Below are positions 7,462-15,291 of a stretch of 38,516 nt of DNA, one piece after another (the stretch's first letter is position 1; the number at the start of each line of letters is the position of its first letter). Origin of the DNA: Myxococcales bacterium (GTDB lineage: Bacteria > Myxococcota_A > Polyangia > Polyangiales > Polyangiaceae); NCBI GenBank assembly GCA_023248735.1, contig JAHFDY010000017.1, positions 1 to 38,516 of the forward strand, written 5' to 3'. The position numbers and the translations under genes were made by a program. Under the pieces are notes generated by a model that was given only the letters and a program-made list of their open reading frames with translations, was not told the DNA's origin and did not search any database.

Positions 7462-8250
7462 ATGGATTTGCCAAGCGAGGCCGCGCGCCGCACCATCCTC
7501 ACGACTCTCGCTCGCCACTTCGACGACTGGGAAGACGCGCTCGGTACGGCAGCGCTCGTGCTCCCGAACGGCGACTATTTTCCCGATCCATTCACCAATG
7601 ATCGCGCGAGCGTTGAACGCCTCTTTCAGCGCATGTGCAGTTATTTGCCCATCGCGAGCGACTTGCCGATTGAGCTCGTCGCCATCGAGGATGACGATGA
7701 GAGCGGCCACTGCGGCTCGGGCGCCTGCGACAGCGGTGCGAAACTTCTTCCAACGAGTTGTCTCGCCGAAGACAACGGGCGCTATTTCGTGCCACTCACG
7801 AGTGGCGCGTGCACGAGCTCAATTGCGCTGACCACCGCGTTCGCGCGAAGTGCCGGAGCGCTTGTTCTCGCCGAAGCGAGTGAACCCTACAACGTACCCG
7901 GCGGAGCCGAACTTGCGGCCGTCGCTTGCGGCCTTGGACCGCTTCTGCTCAACGGCGCCGCCGTTTACGCCAAGGGCTGCGGCGGCCTGAAGTTTCACCA
8001 GGCAACCGAACTCGACGCGGGCGAACTTGGGTTTGCCACTGCGGTGTTCGTCAACCGATTTGACCATAAGGCAGGACCCCTTCGCGGCCTCTTAGCGGCC
8101 ACCCAGAAAGAAGCGTTCGACGGCGCGCTCTCGTGGCTCGATGCGCAAGCCGATCTCAACGACCACTTGCGCCAAAGGCCTGCACTGCTCGCGACGGGCC
8201 TGTTCGAGTTTCGAGCGAAGGCGGGACTTCTGTCGCGGCTATTTGGGTAA
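7462..8250 (+). CDS. Uncharacterised 262-aa protein
   Basis: A cytosolic-looking protein with no signal peptide and no family I recognise. The ATG has AGGGTAGG a few bases upstream. Visible features are an acidic stretch followed by the Cys cluster HCGSGACDSG at about residues 83-92, Cys at about 100 and 115, and a Gly/Ala/Cys-rich middle segment (ELAAVACGLGPLLLNGAAVY followed by KGCGGL), which could be a metal site or a packed core. The C-terminus ends LLSRLFG. The first 20 codons include the 15 bases that also occur right after copy A of the GST-tail repeat, suggesting that its 5' end was once duplicated too. Confidence 0.75.
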   Translation: MDLPSEAARRTILTTLARHFDDWEDALGTAALVLPNGDYFPDPFTNDRASVERLFQRMCSYLPIASDLPIELVAIEDDDESGHCGSGACDSGAKLLPTSCLAEDNGRYFVPLTSGACTSSIALTTAFARSAGALVLAEASEPYNVPGGAELAAVACGLGPLLLNGAAVYAKGCGGLKFHQATELDAGELGFATAVFVNRFDHKAGPLRGLLAATQKEAFDGALSWLDAQADLNDHLRQRPALLATGLFEFRAKAGLLSRLFG

Positions 8251-8336
8251 GGCCGAGGCACGCGCACATGCGGTTTGCAGGGCGTTGCTATCCGCGGCAC
8301 TGGTAATTCAGTCTCCATCTTGCTAGGCATCTGCCG

Positions 8337-8750
8337 ATGTCGACCTTGATGCGCGCAGCTTCCGTTCTTTGCCTCGCGACTGCCACCGGATGCGCGTCGC
8401 CAAGCGGCGCACGCACGGAAAGCCGCGTGCCCAAGTCGGGGAGCGAACCGCTCGGCATGTCGGGCAACGTTTATCCCCACTACGACAACATGGAGTTCGA
8501 GGAACTCGACACGAATGCCGACGACCTGCTCGACGCGCATGAACTCACCGAAGGCATCTTCCAGCGACTCGACAAGAATGCTGATGGCGCGATCGACGTC
8601 GGCGAACTCAAGAGAGCGCCGGCGAGGGCGCGGTGGTACGCGCCCCAGGCCGATACCGATGGCGATCGACGGGTCACGAAGGTGGAGTGCGAAGCGTTCA
8701 TCAAGAAGCTGATGATCAACGCTTCGCCGCGCGAACAGAGCCGGCGCTAG
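8337..8750 (+). CDS. EF-hand calcium-binding lipoprotein
   Basis: A 137-aa lipoprotein with the signal peptide MSTLMRAASVLCLATATGC and the lipidated Cys at the end of the lipobox. Three EF-hand loops follow: DTNADDLLDAHE, DKNADGAIDVGE and DTDGDRRVTKVE. All have Asp/Asn at coordinating positions 1, 3 and 5 and Glu at position 12, so calcium binding is likely, with the pairs flanked by short helices. It would be a periplasmic or outer-membrane calcium-binding protein of unknown partner. It lies 86 bp after the previous gene and 13 bp before the next one, on the same strand. Confidence 0.88.
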   Translation: MSTLMRAASVLCLATATGCASPSGARTESRVPKSGSEPLGMSGNVYPHYDNMEFEELDTNADDLLDAHELTEGIFQRLDKNADGAIDVGELKRAPARARWYAPQADTDGDRRVTKVECEAFIKKLMINASPREQSRR

Positions 8751-8763
8751 GGTCGCCCAAGCC

Positions 8764-9069
8764 ATGAATCAGGAACGTCCGAATCCTTACGCAGCTCCCA
8801 CCGCACAGATGCCGAGGCCTGTTGCGTCAATGAGCGCCACTGGCGTTGGCGCTTGTCCTCGTTGCGGCAGCTCGGCCACCAAGAAGCCAACGTTCACGTG
8901 GTGGGGAGGGCTATTGGGTCCGAAACTCTTCAGCCACACGATTTGTAGCGCGTGCGGTTTTGGGTTCAATTCGAAGACCGGCGAATCGAACACGGGGCCC
9001 ATCGCGATCTACTTCGTCGTGATCACCGTGCTCATCATCGGCGCGTACGCAGTCGCAGGCAGTCGCTAA
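8764..9069 (+). CDS. Small zinc-ribbon membrane protein
   Basis: A 101-aa protein. It begins with a disordered MNQERPNPYAAP segment, an N-terminal pattern seen in small membrane proteins of several soil bacteria. Next comes a two-pair zinc ribbon (CPRCGS at about 35 and CSACGFGF at about 66), and then one C-terminal transmembrane helix, GPIAIYFVVITVLIIGAYAV. The ribbon would be cytosolic if the helix is a simple C-terminal anchor. Function unknown. It ends ten bases before the convergent gene on the other strand. Confidence 0.8.
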   Translation: MNQERPNPYAAPTAQMPRPVASMSATGVGACPRCGSSATKKPTFTWWGGLLGPKLFSHTICSACGFGFNSKTGESNTGPIAIYFVVITVLIIGAYAVAGSR

Positions 9070-9079
9070 CGTCACTACG

Positions 9080-9538
9080 CTACCGCTCGCAGCGCCCGCT
9101 CACACACTTCGGCGTGCAAGCCCACGGAGCGCATTGGTGCGGCCATGCACACCCAAGGCGATGAAACTCGTCTTCCATTTTTCTGAGGGCAGCCGCAGTT
9201 ACAGAGTCGGTGACCCCTCCGCAACCGAGATCGCCGTGCACGGGATTGTAGCAAGCGCAATCCAGATCCTTTTTGCATGCGCCATTCGCCTCGTCCACGC
9301 GCTTCTTGAACTTCGCTTGAACCACAACGCACGGGTGCGTGACAGGATCGGGGGTGGGGTCGATCCGATTCCGCGGGACTGGCGATGCGGTTTCGCTTGG
9401 TGCGACTGAGGGCGTTGCAGGTGCTGACGCGGTCGCTGTCGCCGGTGGGTTTGCAGCCGGGGCCTTGCAGGCCGCGGTTGCGATCAACGCCGACGCAAGA
9501 AAGACAGGCCCGCGAACACTCTTGTGACTCGTTTCCAC
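9080..9538 (-). CDS. Cys-rich lipoprotein
   Basis: A 152-aa product if it starts at the GTG at 9538; an ATG at 9568 adds ten residues, but that would put acidic residues in the signal peptide n-region. The signal peptide ends LIATAAC with the lipidated Cys. An Ala/Pro/Thr/Ser linker leads to a globular domain of about 90 residues with at least ten cysteines, including PCVVVQ, ACKKDLDCACY, GCAWPHQCAPWACTPKCVSGRC, so it is probably disulphide-stabilised in the periplasm or at the surface. A similar Cys pattern recurs in many uncharacterised myxobacterial lipoproteins. It follows birA by about 80 bp. Confidence 0.75.
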   Translation of the reverse strand: METSHKSVRGPVFLASALIATAACKAPAANPPATATASAPATPSVAPSETASPVPRNRIDPTPDPVTHPCVVVQAKFKKRVDEANGACKKDLDCACYNPVHGDLGCGGVTDSVTAAALRKMEDEFHRLGCAWPHQCAPWACTPKCVSGRCER

Positions 9539-9619
9539 GTCACCTACAGCATACAAGGAGAAGCTCATGGTTGGCGCTACAACCGTCAGACCGACAAGGC
9601 TGGCGCCGCCAGATCGATC

Positions 9620-10396
9620 CTAGCGAACATCGATCTCACCGCTACCAATTTCGACGAGCCCCGACGGCGTCTCAACGATAAGCGCTCCTCCTTGCGAGAT
9701 GCCACGGGCAACGCCTGCTATCGAGCCGTTGGCTGTCGTACGCCCGAGCAATGCGTCGGCGCGTTCAATCTCTTCGTGAAGGGCGGAAAACCCCAGACGG
9801 AACGCCACCTTCACACACGTTTCGACATGCGCGAGCACGCTGGCGAGTAGTGCACTTCGATCGAATGCGTGACCAGCCACGTTTGCGATCGAGGTCGCGC
9901 GCGCTCGTATCGATTCTGGAAAGTCCAGTTGGTTGACGTTAATGCCAATACCCACAACGAGTGTTTCGACGATACTCGCCGCTACCGAGCTTTCGACCAA
10001 GATCCCGGCGACCTTACGCAAGTCATCGCGCATCACAATGTCGTTGGGCCATTTGATGGCGAGTTCATTCGACTCGATCGCTTCGGAGAGCGCACGCAAT
10101 ACCCCGACACCAACCGCAAGCGTGATGGGAGGCATCTTTTTCACAAGGACCCCCGGACGCAGGAGCACGGAGAAAAGAAGATTCTCTGAATCCGGCGCAT
10201 GCCACTCCCTCCCCTGGCGCCCTCGCCCCTTGGTCTGATAATCGGCGATCCACACCGACCCTGCGGGGGCCCCTTCTTTCGCCGCGGCACGGGCGTCGTC
10301 GTTGGTCGACTCGGTCTCGATCGCATGATGCACCGCCCCGCCCCACTCGCAACCGCGGGCTCGCAGTCGATCGGCCAGCGCCGCGAATTCGTTCAC
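9620..10396 (-). CDS. birA: Biotin--[acetyl-CoA-carboxylase] ligase
   Basis: A 258-aa biotin protein ligase. It activates biotin with ATP to biotinyl-AMP and attaches it to the carrier domain of acetyl-CoA carboxylase. Seen motifs are TNDDA, the adenylate-binding loop GRGRQGREWHAP, KWPNDI with the catalytic Lys, KVAGILVE and GIGINVN, followed by a small C-terminal SH3-like cap. The N-terminal helix-turn-helix of E. coli BirA is missing, so this is a class I enzyme that should not repress transcription. Its start is a GTG whose last bases overlap the nadC stop in a GTGA junction, so the two genes are almost certainly translationally coupled. Confidence 0.95.
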   Translation of the reverse strand: MNEFAALADRLRARGCEWGGAVHHAIETESTNDDARAAAKEGAPAGSVWIADYQTKGRGRQGREWHAPDSENLLFSVLLRPGVLVKKMPPITLAVGVGVLRALSEAIESNELAIKWPNDIVMRDDLRKVAGILVESSVAASIVETLVVGIGINVNQLDFPESIRARATSIANVAGHAFDRSALLASVLAHVETCVKVAFRLGFSALHEEIERADALLGRTTANGSIAGVARGISQGGALIVETPSGLVEIGSGEIDVR

Positions 10397-11244
10397 TTAA
10401 TTGACAACTCGAAGTCGAGACCGATGTCAGCGGCCGGAGCCGAATGCGTGAGCGCGCCTACAGAGATAACGTCGACGCCCAAAAGGGAGAGTTCGCGCAC
10501 GCGATCGAACGTGATTCCTCCCGACGCCTCGAGCACCACACGTCCAGCGGCCATGCGCACGGCTTCCCGAACGACATCAGTGCTCATGTTGTCGAGGAGC
10601 ACGATGTCGGCACCGGCGGCAATCACTTCTTCAAGCTGGTCGAGGCGATCGACCTCACACGCGATGCGGCAGGTGTGCGTGGCGTGCGCCTTAGCACGCA
10701 AGACGGCCACGCCCGCCCCACCACACGCCACGATATGATTGTCCTTGATGAGGACGGCCGACCCAAGATGGTCGCGATGATTGTGCCCACCGCCCTTTCG
10801 AACCGCGTATCGTTCAAGCACGCGAAGACCTGGAGTCGTCTTGCGCGTATCCGTAACGCGCGTCTTCGTTCCTGGCGCAATCGCGGCAACATAGCGAGCG
10901 GTCAACGTCGCCACGCCGGTCATGCGTTGGGTCAAGTTGAGGGCAACACGCTCGCCTGAGAGCACGCTTGCCGCGCCGCCGCTCACCGTCCAGAGGCGCG
11001 CACCCGCCGAAACGTGTGCACCGTCCGCAACGTGAATTGTCACGAGCAGTGATTCGTCAACTTTCTGAAATACCCGAGCAAAAACCTGGCCGCCGCAAGC
11101 AATCATGGGCGTGCGCGCTACCGCATGGGCAACGGCGGTCGCTTGTGCGTCAACGCAGGCTTCGGTGGTGATGTCACCCGCAGAGAGGTCTTCGGCAAGA
11201 GCGCGCGCGATGATCGCGTCGAGCAAAACGAGTGGCAAATCCAT
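10393..11244 (-). CDS. nadC: Nicotinate-nucleotide pyrophosphorylase (carboxylating)
   Basis: A 283-aa quinolinate phosphoribosyltransferase that makes nicotinate mononucleotide from quinolinate and PRPP in de novo NAD synthesis. Diagnostic segments are all present: EDLSAGDITTEA near the N-terminus, DTRKTTPGLRVLERYAV then GGGHNHRDHL, KDNHI, LLDNM, LEASGGI and DVISVGALTHS. Length is typical. It lies nine bases after the HAD phosphatase gene and overlaps birA by four bases. nadA and nadB are not in the window. Confidence 0.97.
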   Translation of the reverse strand: MDLPLVLLDAIIARALAEDLSAGDITTEACVDAQATAVAHAVARTPMIACGGQVFARVFQKVDESLLVTIHVADGAHVSAGARLWTVSGGAASVLSGERVALNLTQRMTGVATLTARYVAAIAPGTKTRVTDTRKTTPGLRVLERYAVRKGGGHNHRDHLGSAVLIKDNHIVACGGAGVAVLRAKAHATHTCRIACEVDRLDQLEEVIAAGADIVLLDNMSTDVVREAVRMAAGRVVLEASGGITFDRVRELSLLGVDVISVGALTHSAPAADIGLDFELSIK

Positions 11245-11253
11245 AAATGCGTC

Positions 11254-11901
11254 TTACCAAATCTCGACCGGCCAACCACGTGCTTCTGCGATCCGCGAAA
11301 GACGCATGTCAGGATTGACGACGACAGGATGGGCAACGGCCTCAAGAAGCGGCAGGTCGGTGTACGAATCGGTGTAAAATACGGCCTCCCGTAAGGCAAA
11401 ACCGACTTTTCGTGCAAGACGATTCGCGCGAATTACCTTGCCAACACCGTAGCAAAGAGGTTCGACAGGGCGCCCCGTAAGCGCGCCGCTCACCACCTCG
11501 AGGTCGCTCGCAACGACATTCTCGATGCCGAAGTAATCGGCGACTGGACGCGCGACGTAGGGCGATGCCCCGGTCACGACCGCAAGGTGGTCGCCTCTCG
11601 CTTTGTGGTGGGCCACCGCAACGCGCGCGCGTTCGCTGATGTGGGGCAAGATGTACTTGCGAAAAAGGGCCTCACACTCTCCTTCGAGGTCCGACTCCTT
11701 CGTGCCCGCGAGCACCATGAGCGCGCGCGAAGCGACGTCTGGAGCATCAATGACGCCCATCGTGTATTGCGCAACCCACCATGCAACGCGGGCGGTGTCC
11801 TGCCACGAGCCCAAGCCGCGATCGCGACGCGACTTGACGTAGAGACTCGCCGTTTCCCGTCGAACGAGTGTTCGGTCCATGTCGAAGAGCGCAACGCCCA
11901 T
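11254..11901 (-). CDS. HAD-IB family phosphatase
   Basis: A 215-aa haloacid-dehalogenase hydrolase of the phosphoserine-phosphatase-like subfamily. Motif I is FDMDRTLV with the nucleophile and acid/base Asp pair, motif II is VVTGAS, and motif IV is YTDSYTDLPLLEAV with the Mg-binding Asps. A helical cap lies between motif I and motif II. The substrate is a small phosphate ester that cannot be named from sequence. The start at the ATG at 11901 fits the usual position of motif I, but no good ribosome binding site precedes it. GTG at 11922 is in frame as an alternative. A strong AAGGAGG with a well-spaced GTG (11937-11939) is one base out of frame, behind a run of five C. Confidence 0.88.
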   Translation of the reverse strand: MGVALFDMDRTLVRRETASLYVKSRRDRGLGSWQDTARVAWWVAQYTMGVIDAPDVASRALMVLAGTKESDLEGECEALFRKYILPHISERARVAVAHHKARGDHLAVVTGASPYVARPVADYFGIENVVASDLEVVSGALTGRPVEPLCYGVGKVIRANRLARKVGFALREAVFYTDSYTDLPLLEAVAHPVVVNPDMRLSRIAEARGWPVEIW

Positions 11902-11962
11902 GAGTGGCGGAGCGTGTAGCACGAAGGGGGTGCGCGCACAGTTCCTCCTTGGGGGGTTGTTC

Positions 11963-12652
11963 CTACCCGGGGGTGAGACCTCGCTCCAACGCCGCCGCCA
12001 TCAAGTTGCAGAGCGCGTGAAAGGCCATCGATGCGCCAATGCCGCCTGTTCTTGCGCGCATCCAGCCAAAGAGAAGCGAGGGAACGAACACTGCGAGCCG
12101 TTGCGGATGCGGCACCGTGATCAAGTGGCCGATCGCGAAGATAGCGCTTGTGACGACCAAGCTCAGACCCACGTGAGCCCCGAAGATACGCACCCTTGCT
12201 GTGAATTGGCGATCGAACGCGGTTTGCAAGTAGCCGCGAAAAAATGCCTCCTCGGGAAGCGCCACCGTAAGCAACTGCGCCAGAGGCGAATCTCGAACCA
12301 CGGCCTGCCATGCGGACGCCCAATGGATGGGGCCGAGCATGTGGTGCCACCTTCGGTAGACGAACGCATAGGGAACCAGAACGACGCCTGCCACAACAAC
12401 GAAGACGACGAGCGCGCGGACCGATCCGGACGCTGCGCCACGCCGCTCGTGCAGCATCAGCCCACCAAGGGCGAGTCCGTGTTCCTTCACGACGGAATCG
12501 TCGTGCCGCCAAACCCAGAACCACACTGGAACGAGAAAAGCGGCCGCCGTCGCCTCCGCCGACAAAGGCAAGGTCTTCGACACGACCGCGACTGCCACCA
12601 TTGTAACCACGACAGTTACCCACGGGTGCCAAGTTTTTCGGGCCTCGATCAT
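11963..12652 (-). CDS. CPBP-family glutamic-type intramembrane protease
   Basis: A 229-aa polytopic membrane protein, with transmembrane segments at about residues 10-45, 85-105, 165-185 and 195-225. CPBP/ABI motifs are LPEEAFFRGY (motif 1, paired Glu and Arg), FAIGHL (motif 2 His) and SMAFHALCN (motif 3 His and Asn). Family members include CAAX-type proteases and the proposed myxosortases, which are thought to process MYXO-CTERM proteins; a MYXO-CTERM protein is encoded at 5494-7083. Whether this one is a myxosortase cannot be decided by eye. GTG at 12664 is an alternative start only three bases after the kinase stop; the ATG at 12652 has GGGG seven bases upstream. Probably co-transcribed with the kinase. 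Confidence 0.88.
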   Translation of the reverse strand: MIEARKTWHPWVTVVVTMVAVAVVSKTLPLSAEATAAAFLVPVWFWVWRHDDSVVKEHGLALGGLMLHERRGAASGSVRALVVFVVVAGVVLVPYAFVYRRWHHMLGPIHWASAWQAVVRDSPLAQLLTVALPEEAFFRGYLQTAFDRQFTARVRIFGAHVGLSLVVTSAIFAIGHLITVPHPQRLAVFVPSLLFGWMRARTGGIGASMAFHALCNLMAAALERGLTPG

Positions 12653-12667
12653 CGATGACCCCACGAG

Positions 12668-15190
12668 CTAGCGACAGATTAAGCGCGCGACAAACGCCTC
12701 GTTGCGCGTGCCCTCGGGCGCAAGCCACGTGACGTACCACTCCGAAGGACGCAAGCCGCGCGAGACGGACGGACGCGCATCGGCCTGCGCGCGTCCAAAG
12801 GTCGTTGCCGCACCAATGCCGTCGCGCGTGAGCTCAGCAAAGCGAATTCTCCCCCCATCGATAAACGCAACGCTGCCGCGTCCATCGGTCCCGATATCAA
12901 TCGAAGGATGCGACGCCGACCGGGTAAGGCGCTTTCGCCAAACAACGAGACCACGCGTCACGTCAAGCAGCGCAATTTGTGACCCACCCTGTGACGAATG
13001 CCAAACGACGAAACAACCCTCCTTGCTACACTCGATGACGGGTAGCGCGGCGTCGCTCTTGTCTTCGTTGAGCAGTGTAAGGTCACCGATCTCGCGGTCC
13101 TTGTGTTTGGCAGAAACGCCCCCAGGGACGGGCGCTTCTGGCGCCTTTTCGACAAGTCCGGTGACGAGGTCTGGTGAATCAAGCGAAATTCGCAAACCAT
13201 AGACAAGTTTGTTTTTCGCCCGCTGCACTCCAAACGCAACGTAGAGGGCACCTTGGGCGTACGCAACTCGTGGAGCAACGACTTCCATACCCTCGCTGTG
13301 AGCACGGTCGTACCAATAGTCGGTGACTTTGAGCTCGGGGCTCAAGGGTTGCAAATTGAGACCGAACCTTCGCAGAAACAAATCGTAACCCTTCTTGTCA
13401 CGTTCTTCCTGCCAGGCGACCCAATATCCATCGGGAGACCGAGTGAGTGACGGCCACTGAGCCGTGCGTCCCGTCGCCACTGGAACGCTCGGGCCGGCAA
13501 CGCGCCCTTCATCGTCTACCCATCGGGCCTTTACGCCAGCCTCGCTCCCCGCCTGATCGAGGTAGAGCAAGACGAGTTTGCCTTCATGCACGTAGAGCGA
13601 TGGGCGGGCGGCGCGATCGGCTTCAGGCGTCACATCGCGCGCCGCACTCAACGCCGCTCCCGATGGGTCGAGATGCACGGCGTAGGCATGCTCGTGCCCC
13701 GCTTGCTCATGGTCGTCGGTGTAGACAGCGATTGGCCCCTTTGATCCGGCGGCGATCGTTGGGCGACCAGAGGAGCCTTGAGTATTCGTACGCGGGCGTG
13801 CAATGCCACCGAGTCGACATGGGCCGGCGCTGCTACCCGCAATCGTCAGATGTTCCACCAAACTGCGCGCGCCGAGACCCGCGCCGGCAGCCTCGGCTTC
13901 ATGTAACTTCGCAAGTGCAGTTTCGGTCTGTCCGCGCGCCACGCACTCTTGTGCCTCAACGACGAGGCGCTGCCACGGCTCGAGAGGCGCCGCATTTGGT
14001 AAAGCAGATTGACTTGATGAGGGCTGGGGCAAAACGACGGCTGATGGCACGACCGGCCTCACGAGAGGCTCGGACGACTTGCCCGGCATCACAACAACGC
14101 CGGTCAATGCAACACCGCCGGCGATACCAAGAACCACCAAGGGAACCCGTGATCGCTTGCGCGGCGGCATCGTCGCGACGCTTGGCGCAAGCAACTCGTT
14201 GGCATCCACCTGTCGCTTTTGCGTCGTCTCGGGTGCGGTGTCGGCGGCGAGGCGAACGTGGCTGCTCGAGAGCGCCATCGCGCTCGCAAGTCCCTCATTC
14301 GTCACCCCGGAGAGTGAAGTAGCGAGCGCGTCGGCAAGCAAGATCGCGTCTTGAAATCGATCCTCGGGCACTCGTTGCAGGGCGTGACAAAACCACGCAT
14401 CAAACGCAGGTGGCAGCCCTGGTCGAATGCGCGACGGAACGGGAAGCGTTCCTGCTGCGATCGCGGCAAAGGTCATCGCGACACCTTGCTCAGTGTTCCA
14501 CACGGGCCTGCCTGTCAGCAGTTCGAACGCGATGCACGCAAGAGCCCAAAGATCAGCACGATGGTCAACCGACCCGTGCCCTTTGACTTGCTCGGGCGAC
14601 ATGTAAGCGGGCGTTCCGAAAACGGCGCCCTCGCGTGTGAGCCGCGTCGCCTCTTCGTCGCCACGGGCTGGGGTGTAGAATTTGGCGAGTCCGAAATCGA
14701 GAATCTTGGTGATCTCGACGCCGTCTTCACCGATCGTCAGGTGGATGTTCTCGGGCTTCAGATCGCGATGAACGATGCCAGCTTGATGAGCCTTGATGAG
14801 CCCGTTCGCGCAGTCTTTGACGATGCGAACAACATCGGCTGCTTCGAACAAACGGATCCGCGCCATGCGATCGTAAAGGCTCTCGCCCTTCAGTAACTCC
14901 ATCGTGATGAAGGGTCGCGCGTCGTCGAGTCGGCCAGAATCGTAGACCTCCACGATGTGAGGGCTCTTTACGCTGGCGATCGCTCTCGCCTCGCGAAAAA
15001 AGCGCTCCGTGACCACACGCGAGCGAACAAGCTCCGCCGCCAGCACCTTAACGGCAACTAAGCGTCCAAGCGCGATGTGCTCTGCCTCATACACCGCGGC
15101 CATCCCGCCACGTCCGACTTCACGTATGACGCGGTATTTGCCGGCTAGCAATGTGCCAGCTTGAATATGCAGTTCGGGGGCGGCAGCCAT
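12668..15190 (-). CDS. Transmembrane Ser/Thr protein kinase with beta-propeller-like sensor domain
   Basis: An 840-aa kinase. The N-terminal Hanks-type domain is complete: glycine loop VGRGGMAAVY (about 25-34), AVKVL with Lys48, HRDLKPEN with catalytic Asp143, DFGLA at 165-169, and GTPAYMSPEQ. A Pro/Ser linker leads to one transmembrane helix, VPLVVLGIAGGVALTGVVVM, at about residues 350-370. The extracytoplasmic part of about 450 residues contains repeated strands such as DGYWVAWQEERD, GCFVVWHSSQGG and WYVTWLAPEG, each a potential propeller blade, with few Cys. It should phosphorylate proteins on Ser/Thr in response to an envelope signal. A TTG at 15235 could extend the N-terminus by 15 residues. 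It heads a run of genes to 9080. Confidence 0.93.
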   Translation of the reverse strand: MAAAPELHIQAGTLLAGKYRVIREVGRGGMAAVYEAEHIALGRLVAVKVLAAELVRSRVVTERFFREARAIASVKSPHIVEVYDSGRLDDARPFITMELLKGESLYDRMARIRLFEAADVVRIVKDCANGLIKAHQAGIVHRDLKPENIHLTIGEDGVEITKILDFGLAKFYTPARGDEEATRLTREGAVFGTPAYMSPEQVKGHGSVDHRADLWALACIAFELLTGRPVWNTEQGVAMTFAAIAAGTLPVPSRIRPGLPPAFDAWFCHALQRVPEDRFQDAILLADALATSLSGVTNEGLASAMALSSSHVRLAADTAPETTQKRQVDANELLAPSVATMPPRKRSRVPLVVLGIAGGVALTGVVVMPGKSSEPLVRPVVPSAVVLPQPSSSQSALPNAAPLEPWQRLVVEAQECVARGQTETALAKLHEAEAAGAGLGARSLVEHLTIAGSSAGPCRLGGIARPRTNTQGSSGRPTIAAGSKGPIAVYTDDHEQAGHEHAYAVHLDPSGAALSAARDVTPEADRAARPSLYVHEGKLVLLYLDQAGSEAGVKARWVDDEGRVAGPSVPVATGRTAQWPSLTRSPDGYWVAWQEERDKKGYDLFLRRFGLNLQPLSPELKVTDYWYDRAHSEGMEVVAPRVAYAQGALYVAFGVQRAKNKLVYGLRISLDSPDLVTGLVEKAPEAPVPGGVSAKHKDREIGDLTLLNEDKSDAALPVIECSKEGCFVVWHSSQGGSQIALLDVTRGLVVWRKRLTRSASHPSIDIGTDGRGSVAFIDGGRIRFAELTRDGIGAATTFGRAQADARPSVSRGLRPSEWYVTWLAPEGTRNEAFVARLICR

Positions 15191-15247
15191 AGAAGGGCTC
15201 GTGAAAGAGTACGCCTCTTTGCTAGAAAGCGGCAATCCAACGGCAGT

Positions 15248-15274
15248 CTCGGGCAGCGCCCCGAGCTTATTTTC
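15248..15274 (+). promoter_or_regulatory. Leader hairpin with U-rich tail upstream of the histidine kinase-uvrA pair
   Basis: CTCGGG (15248-15253) and CCCGAG (15260-15265) form a perfect six-base-pair GC-rich stem with a six-base loop, followed by CTTATTTTC. This looks like a small intrinsic terminator on the plus strand, yet no plus-strand gene lies upstream. It sits 26 bases before the ATG at 15292, so if the transcript starts earlier it would be in the leader and could act as an attenuator. Confidence 0.45.
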
Positions 15275-15291
15275 TCCTCAAGAGGGCGCAC

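Noticed and set aside
11574-12740. 388-aa open frame on the minus strand
   Set aside because: It is a shifted frame across the CPBP protease and HAD phosphatase genes, both of which have complete motifs in their own frames.
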